A stretch of DNA of 60,116 nucleotides, taken from assembly GCF_001442535.1 (NCBI RefSeq), contig NZ_CP013141.1, positions 4,706,169 to 4,766,284 on the forward strand, given 5' to 3'. Within the stretch, counting starts at the first letter, position 1, and every line of letters starts with the position of its first letter. Shown here piece after piece: positions 56,238 to 60,116 of the stretch. The stretch comes from Lysobacter antibioticus. Lineage in GTDB: Bacteria; Pseudomonadota; Gammaproteobacteria; Xanthomonadales; Xanthomonadaceae. The notes beneath the pieces are model-generated. The model saw only the letters and a list, made by a program, of their open reading frames with translations. It had not been told where the DNA came from and ran no database searches. The translations under genes and the position numbers were made by a program.

Positions 56238-57200
56238 TCAGCCTCCGCTGCGCGGCGGCAACGGCGGCGTCGCCGGTGCGGGACTGGGCTGGCGCTCCAG
56301 CGCTTCCTTGGCCAACTCGCCGATGCCGGCGAGCGAGCCGATGATGCCGGCCGATTCCATCGGCATCATCACGAACTTCTGGTTCGGCGCCTCGGCCAGC
56401 GACTTGAAAGCCTCGATGTATTTCTGCGCGATGAAGTAGTTGATCGCCTGCACGTTGCCCTGGGCGATCGCGTTGGACACCACCTCGGTCGCCTTGGCTT
56501 CGGCCTGGGCCAGGCGCTCGCGCGCTTCGGCCTGGCGGAACGCGGCTTCCTTCTCGCCTTCGGCTTCGAGGATCACCGACTGCTTCTCGCCTTCGGCCTT
56601 GAGAATCGCCGCCTGGCGGAAGCCCTCGGCTTCGAGAATATTGGCGCGCTTCTCGCGCTCGGCCTTCATCTGCCGCGCCATCGAGTCGACCAGGTCGCGC
56701 GGCGGCTGGATGTCCTTGAGCTCGATGCGGTTGACCTTCAAGCCCCAGGGGTGGGTCGCCGCGTCGACCGCGTTGAGCACCTTGGTATTGATCTCGTCGC
56801 GCTTGGACAGCGATTCGTCCAGGTCCATCGAGCCGATCGCGGTGCGGATGTTGGTCATGACCAGGTTCAGGATCGCGATCTCAAGCGTCGCGACCTCGTA
56901 GGCGGCCTTGGCCGCATCCTGGACCTGGAAGAACACGATGCCGTCGACCTTGACCACCGCGTTGTCCTTGGTGATCACGTCCTGGCTCGGCACTTCCAGG
57001 ACCTGCTCCATCATGTTGATCTTGCGGCCGACCCCGTAGATCACCGGGATCAGGAAATGCAGCCCGGGGTCCATGGTGTGGGTGTAGCGGCCGAAGCGCT
57101 CGACCGTCCATTGATAGCCCTGCGGCACCATGCGCACGGTCTTGAACAACAACACCACGCCGGCGAACACCAGCACCGCAGCAAGCAACGTCGCTCCCAT
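56238..57200 (-). CDS. qmcA: SPFH/Band 7 membrane protein (QmcA/stomatin-like)
   Basis: A 320-aa protein: N-terminal helix (LLAAVLVFAGVVLLFKTV), SPFH domain (PQGYQWTVERFGRYTHTMDPGLHFLIPVI; EVPSQDVITKDNAVVKVDGIVFFQV; NRIELKDIQPPRDLVDSMARQMKAEREKRA), a long Ala/Glu coiled coil (ILEAEGEKEAAFRQAEARERLAQAEAKA) and a short Pro tail. Members oligomerise at the inner membrane and regulate FtsH-type proteolysis. A TATACT -10 box lies at 57234-57229 on the minus strand. Confidence 0.95.
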   Translation of the reverse strand: MGATLLAAVLVFAGVVLLFKTVRMVPQGYQWTVERFGRYTHTMDPGLHFLIPVIYGVGRKINMMEQVLEVPSQDVITKDNAVVKVDGIVFFQVQDAAKAAYEVATLEIAILNLVMTNIRTAIGSMDLDESLSKRDEINTKVLNAVDAATHPWGLKVNRIELKDIQPPRDLVDSMARQMKAEREKRANILEAEGFRQAAILKAEGEKQSVILEAEGEKEAAFRQAEARERLAQAEAKATEVVSNAIAQGNVQAINYFIAQKYIEAFKSLAEAPNQKFVMMPMESAGIIGSLAGIGELAKEALERQPSPAPATPPLPPRSGG

Positions 57201-57287
57201 GTCTCCCCTCCTCCCTGTCCGTTGACTCAGTATAGGCCTTGGCTGCGGCTGCGACCCTTCACGCCCCTGGCGCATCCTTGTCCTGGA

Positions 57288-57932
57288 ATGCCGACCGAAT
57301 CCCCGCCATTGCCGTCCATCCCGCCCGAGCCGGCGCGCCCGCTGTCGAGCTTCGCCATCGACGTTCCGGAGGCGCTGCTGAGCCGAGCCCGCTCCGGCGA
57401 GGGCGCGGCGTTCGAGCAGATCTACCGCTGGTTCGAGCGGCCGGTTTTCACCCTGGCGATGCGGATCGCCGGCGACCGCGACGAGGCCACCGAAGTGCTG
57501 CAGGACACCATGCTCAAAGTGCTGACGCGGATCGGCGACTTCCGCGGCCACCGCGACGGCAGCGGCACCCCGTTCTGGGGCTGGCTGCGGCAGATCGCGG
57601 TCAACGAATCGCTGATGCGCCTGCGCAGCCAGCGCCGCCACGAACATGCGGCCGAGCCGGAGGACGAACACCTCGCCGACGACCGCACCCCGCCCCCGCC
57701 CGCGGCGGCCGATGCGGCGGCGCTGGGCCGCGCCCTGGCGCAATTGCCGGCGCCGACCCGCAGCGTGCTCTGGCTGTACCACGCCGAGGGCTACACCCAT
57801 GAGGAGATCGCGGCGCTGATGCAGCGCACGCCGAGCTTCTCCAAATCGCAACTCGCTCGTGGCGGTCGACGCCTGCGCCAGTTGCTGGAGTCGGGCATCA
57901 AGCACAACGATCTGGAGCAGGCCCATGCCTGA
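57288..57932 (+). CDS. ECF-like RNA polymerase sigma factor, second module
   Basis: A 214-aa sigma-70-like protein. Region 2: FEQIYRWFERPVFTLAMRIAGDRDEATEVLQDTMLKVLTRIGDFRG, then WGWLRQIAVNESLMRLRSQRR. Region 4: LPAPTRSVLWLYHAEGYTHEEIAALMQRTPSFSKSQLARGGRRLRQLL. A Pro-rich start of ~25 aa precedes region 2. The helix-turn-helix reads TPSFSKSQLARGGRRL where most ECFs have SxGTVKSRLxRARxxL, so promoter choice may differ. The stop overlaps the next ATG by 8 nt. Confidence 0.9.
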   Translation: MPTESPPLPSIPPEPARPLSSFAIDVPEALLSRARSGEGAAFEQIYRWFERPVFTLAMRIAGDRDEATEVLQDTMLKVLTRIGDFRGHRDGSGTPFWGWLRQIAVNESLMRLRSQRRHEHAAEPEDEHLADDRTPPPPAAADAAALGRALAQLPAPTRSVLWLYHAEGYTHEEIAALMQRTPSFSKSQLARGGRRLRQLLESGIKHNDLEQAHA

Positions 57933-58974
57933 CCGCACCCCTTCCGCGCCGCAGGACTGGTCGTCGGCGTTCGCGCAATTGCCGCCGGAGGCGCCGCCGG
58001 CCGATGGCTGGTCGCGTATCGCCGCGACCCTCGCCCAGCGCGGCGTCCTGCCGACGCCGGGCGAATCGCCCGTGGCCGAACCGATCCGCTCGCATCCTTT
58101 AAAGAACGGTTCAGTCCAGGTCGAGCCGCGTCGCGGCGCCGCCGACGCGCGGCCACGGCAGCGCTGGATGATGGCGGCGATGCTGGCCGCGGCCCTGCCC
58201 CTGGGCCTGTGGCTGTCGCTGCGCAACAACCAGGACCAAACCGGCGTCGGCACCGAGGCCGTCGCGCACTCCAGCGCCGCTGCAACGACGACGAAGCCAG
58301 CGACCGCCAAGCCGGCCACCGACGCAGGCTTCGATCCGCAGCACGGCGCCACCGCGTCTGCGCCCCGGATCGCCGCAGCGCCAGACCGGAACGCCTCGTC
58401 GCAAGACACGCCGGCGACGGCGATCACCGCCGTGCCCGCACGGGACACTACGGCCGACCGCATCGCCTCGGCACCCGCGGCCACACCGCGACGCACGCTA
58501 GACCGGCCTACTCGCTTGGCCGCAGGCGCCGCGACCGACGCGCTTGCGACGAACGCGCCCGCCTCGACCCGGGCCGCAACACCCCCGACGGCGGCGACTG
58601 CGCCGGCAACGCTGGCGCCGCCGTCCACGACCGCAACCGCGACCGCGCTCGCATCCGCCGACGGCGAAGCCCGCCTGCTGCGCGAACTCGGCGAACTGCA
58701 GGCCGAGTCGGCGCAGCTCGAAGCCCTGGTCGCGCTGACCCGCGACGAGCAGGTCGGCAGCGCCACCGCGACGGTGATGAGCTCCGAACTCGACGAGCGC
58801 GTGCGTTTGATCGACGCCACCCTGATTGCCGGTTCGTTGCCTGCGGCACAACGCCTGTCGCTGTGGCAGCAACGCGTCGGCGCGCTGCGCACCCTGGCCG
58901 GCGTGGAGAGCACCCAACGCTGGTTCGCCGCCCGCGGCGAACGCTACGACGACGCCCTGGTTCGCGTCGATTGA
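57925..58974 (+). CDS. Probable membrane anti-sigma factor, second module
   Basis: A 349-aa protein with cytosolic N terminus (WSSAFAQLPPEAPPADGWSRIAATLAQRG, similar in plan to the start of the anti-sigma at 26.5-27.1 kb), one helix (~residues 80-98, MMAAMLAAALPLGLWLSL), a long low-complexity Thr/Ala/Pro periplasmic stretch (~105-235) and a helical end (LLRELGELQAESAQLEALVALTRD to the C terminus). No zinc motif. It overlaps the sigma gene. Function inferred from gene order. Confidence 0.75.
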   Translation: MPDRTPSAPQDWSSAFAQLPPEAPPADGWSRIAATLAQRGVLPTPGESPVAEPIRSHPLKNGSVQVEPRRGAADARPRQRWMMAAMLAAALPLGLWLSLRNNQDQTGVGTEAVAHSSAAATTTKPATAKPATDAGFDPQHGATASAPRIAAAPDRNASSQDTPATAITAVPARDTTADRIASAPAATPRRTLDRPTRLAAGAATDALATNAPASTRAATPPTAATAPATLAPPSTTATATALASADGEARLLRELGELQAESAQLEALVALTRDEQVGSATATVMSSELDERVRLIDATLIAGSLPAAQRLSLWQQRVGALRTLAGVESTQRWFAARGERYDDALVRVD

Positions 58975-59002
58975 TTCCTTTCATGCGGCACCGGAGACCG
59001 AT

Positions 59003-60116
59003 ATGCACCGCTTCCCTCTGACTGCACTGCTGCTGTCCACCGCGATCGGCAGTGCCCTGGCCTACTCGCCCGCGGGCACGCCGAGCGGCGCAGCGGCCAA
59101 CACGCCGGTATCGCCCCACGCCTCCCAAGTGATCGTGCGCCGCGCCCACGGCGAGCGCCCGCTGGTGATCGCCCAGGTGCGTCCGCAGATCCTCCAACAG
59201 ATCCGCGGCCTGCCCGATCCGGTGACCAAGCCGGTGTTGATCCGCGACGAAATCCGCGGCCCGCAACTGGGCGTGATCCTGGCGCCGGACGACAAGGCCG
59301 GGGTGCGCATCATCGCGGTCACCCCCAACAGCGCCGCGGTCAAGGCCGGCTTACGCAGCGGCGACCGCCTGCTCGCGGTCGGCGGCAAGGCCATCGCCGG
59401 TGCCGACAGCGAGGCGCGCCTGGCCGACGCCCGTGCGCTACTCGGCCGGCTTGAGGCGCGCAAGCCGATGCGCATTCGCTATCAACGCGACGGCCGCGAC
59501 GCCACGGTCGATGTGACCCCGCAACTCGGCGAACGGGTGATGGTGTTCGAGAGCGGCGACGGCTCCCAGTTCGTCACCAGCGGCCAAGTCATGATCCGCC
59601 GTTCCGTCGATGGCGAAATGGAGGTCAGCGGCGACCGCATGGAGTTCACCCCGGCCGACGCCGTGGTCGCCCCGCGCCTGCGCACCGAAATCATCCGTCT
59701 CGGCCCGGAGGACTGCAAAGACAAACCTTGCCTGTTGCCGACGATCAGCGACGCCCTGCGCTGGAACGGCCTCAACCTGGCCTCGGTCGACGCCAAGCTC
59801 GGCCGTTATTTCGGCGCCCAGCGCGGCGTGCTCGTGCTCAGCACCGGTCCCGAACTCAAGGGCCTGGAACCCGGCGACGTGATCCAGACCATCGACGGCC
59901 GCCGCGTCGATACGCCGCGGCAGACCATGGAGGCGCTGCGCAACCAGGCCGAAGGCAGCCAGGTCGAGGTCGGCTATCTGCGCGACCGCACCACCGCCAC
60001 CACCAAGCTCAAGGTGCCCAAGGCGGTGCAATGGACGCCGCCGCGTCCGCCCTTGCCGCCTGCACCGCCTGCACCGCCGGCGGCACCGCGTGCGCCGCTG
60101 CCGCCGGCTCCGTCCG
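59003..60116 (+). CDS. Exported protein with two PDZ domains (cut by window end)
   Basis: An open frame from ATG 59003 to the window edge (371 codons visible, no stop). Signal MHRFPLTALLLSTAIGSALA. PDZ 1 at residues ~90-160 (GPQLGVILAPDDKAGVRIIAVTPNSAAVKAGLRSGDRLLAVGG region), PDZ 2 at ~265-330 (RGVLVLSTGPELKGLEPGDVIQTIDGRRVDTPRQTMEALR region). The visible end is Pro/Ala-rich. No trypsin-like or metalloprotease core is seen in the visible part. Third gene of the sigma/anti-sigma unit, 28 nt downstream, so probably a periplasmic sensor or partner of the anti-sigma factor. Confidence 0.85.
   Translation, partial: MHRFPLTALLLSTAIGSALAYSPAGTPSGAAANTPVSPHASQVIVRRAHGERPLVIAQVRPQILQQIRGLPDPVTKPVLIRDEIRGPQLGVILAPDDKAGVRIIAVTPNSAAVKAGLRSGDRLLAVGGKAIAGADSEARLADARALLGRLEARKPMRIRYQRDGRDATVDVTPQLGERVMVFESGDGSQFVTSGQVMIRRSVDGEMEVSGDRMEFTPADAVVAPRLRTEIIRLGPEDCKDKPCLLPTISDALRWNGLNLASVDAKLGRYFGAQRGVLVLSTGPELKGLEPGDVIQTIDGRRVDTPRQTMEALRNQAEGSQVEVGYLRDRTTATTKLKVPKAVQWTPPRPPLPPAPPAPPAAPRAPLPPAPS

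Overview
The window is high-GC DNA from a gammaproteobacterium of the Xanthomonadaceae, most likely Lysobacter or a close relative. The reasons are the family's style of gene content (TonB-dependent receptors with near-identical leader peptides, a TPR-AspH hydroxylase, a putative Xanthomonadales type IV secretion effector, GTAG-headed REP sequences), TAnnAT-like -10 boxes, and G/C in almost every third codon position. No rRNA, tRNA, insertion sequence or CRISPR array was seen. Both window ends cut genes.

Layout. 1-2.6 kb (minus): methionine operon metX-metB-(homoserine dehydrogenase?) behind a clear SAM-I riboswitch. 2.7-10.8 kb (plus): phytase-like lipoprotein, M23 peptidase, RF3 (prfC) with a small overlapping partner, two tandem small membrane proteins, hemolysin-III protein, AsmA protein. 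11.4-14.5 kb (minus): lipoprotein, CBS protein, GT2 glycosyltransferase, MtgA. 14.6-23.2 kb (plus): Hsp33, an outer-membrane-type protein, and two TonB-dependent receptors that share promoter architecture and signal peptide. 24-30.5 kb (minus): TPR-AspH hydroxylase, a DUF4097/anti-sigma/ECF-sigma operon, GTP-PEPCK and a TetR regulator divergent from fadE. 30.8-40.8 kb: fadE, DUF4442 protein, MFS exporter, wrbA, a beta-solenoid-like protein, DUF1304 protein, Tat-exported epimerase-like protein and an MFS carrier. 41.2-43.3 kb: lipoprotein plus HEIEH/XVIPCD protein, read here as an immunity-effector pair of the X-T4SS killing system. 43.4-50 kb: metallophosphoesterase with a paralogous MFS carrier, GMC oxidoreductase, class-C serine hydrolase, SRPBCC protein. 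50-52.7 kb: a 70-bp tandem repeat array, a histone-H1-like Lys/Ala protein, a candidate small transcript and a 1.2-kb gene-free CpG-rich block. 52.7-55 kb: gcvH, a DsbA-fold isomerase and gcvT. 55.2-60.1 kb: secreted protein-NfeD-QmcA operon, and a second sigma/anti-sigma module followed by a PDZ protein.

The most unusual material is non-coding. A ~300-bp element made of a TTGCNG-type hexamer tract followed by four hairpins occurs three times (10.87, 23.24 and 23.93 kb, the last inverted). Its hairpin stems change in compensating ways while loop motifs stay fixed. A second family, a 159-bp element with terminal inverted repeats at 33.4 kb, shares its core with the five-copy 70-bp array at 50.1 kb. 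Together with GTAG REPs and GAGGAACGAG palindromes, at least four dispersed repeat families fill the intergenic space.
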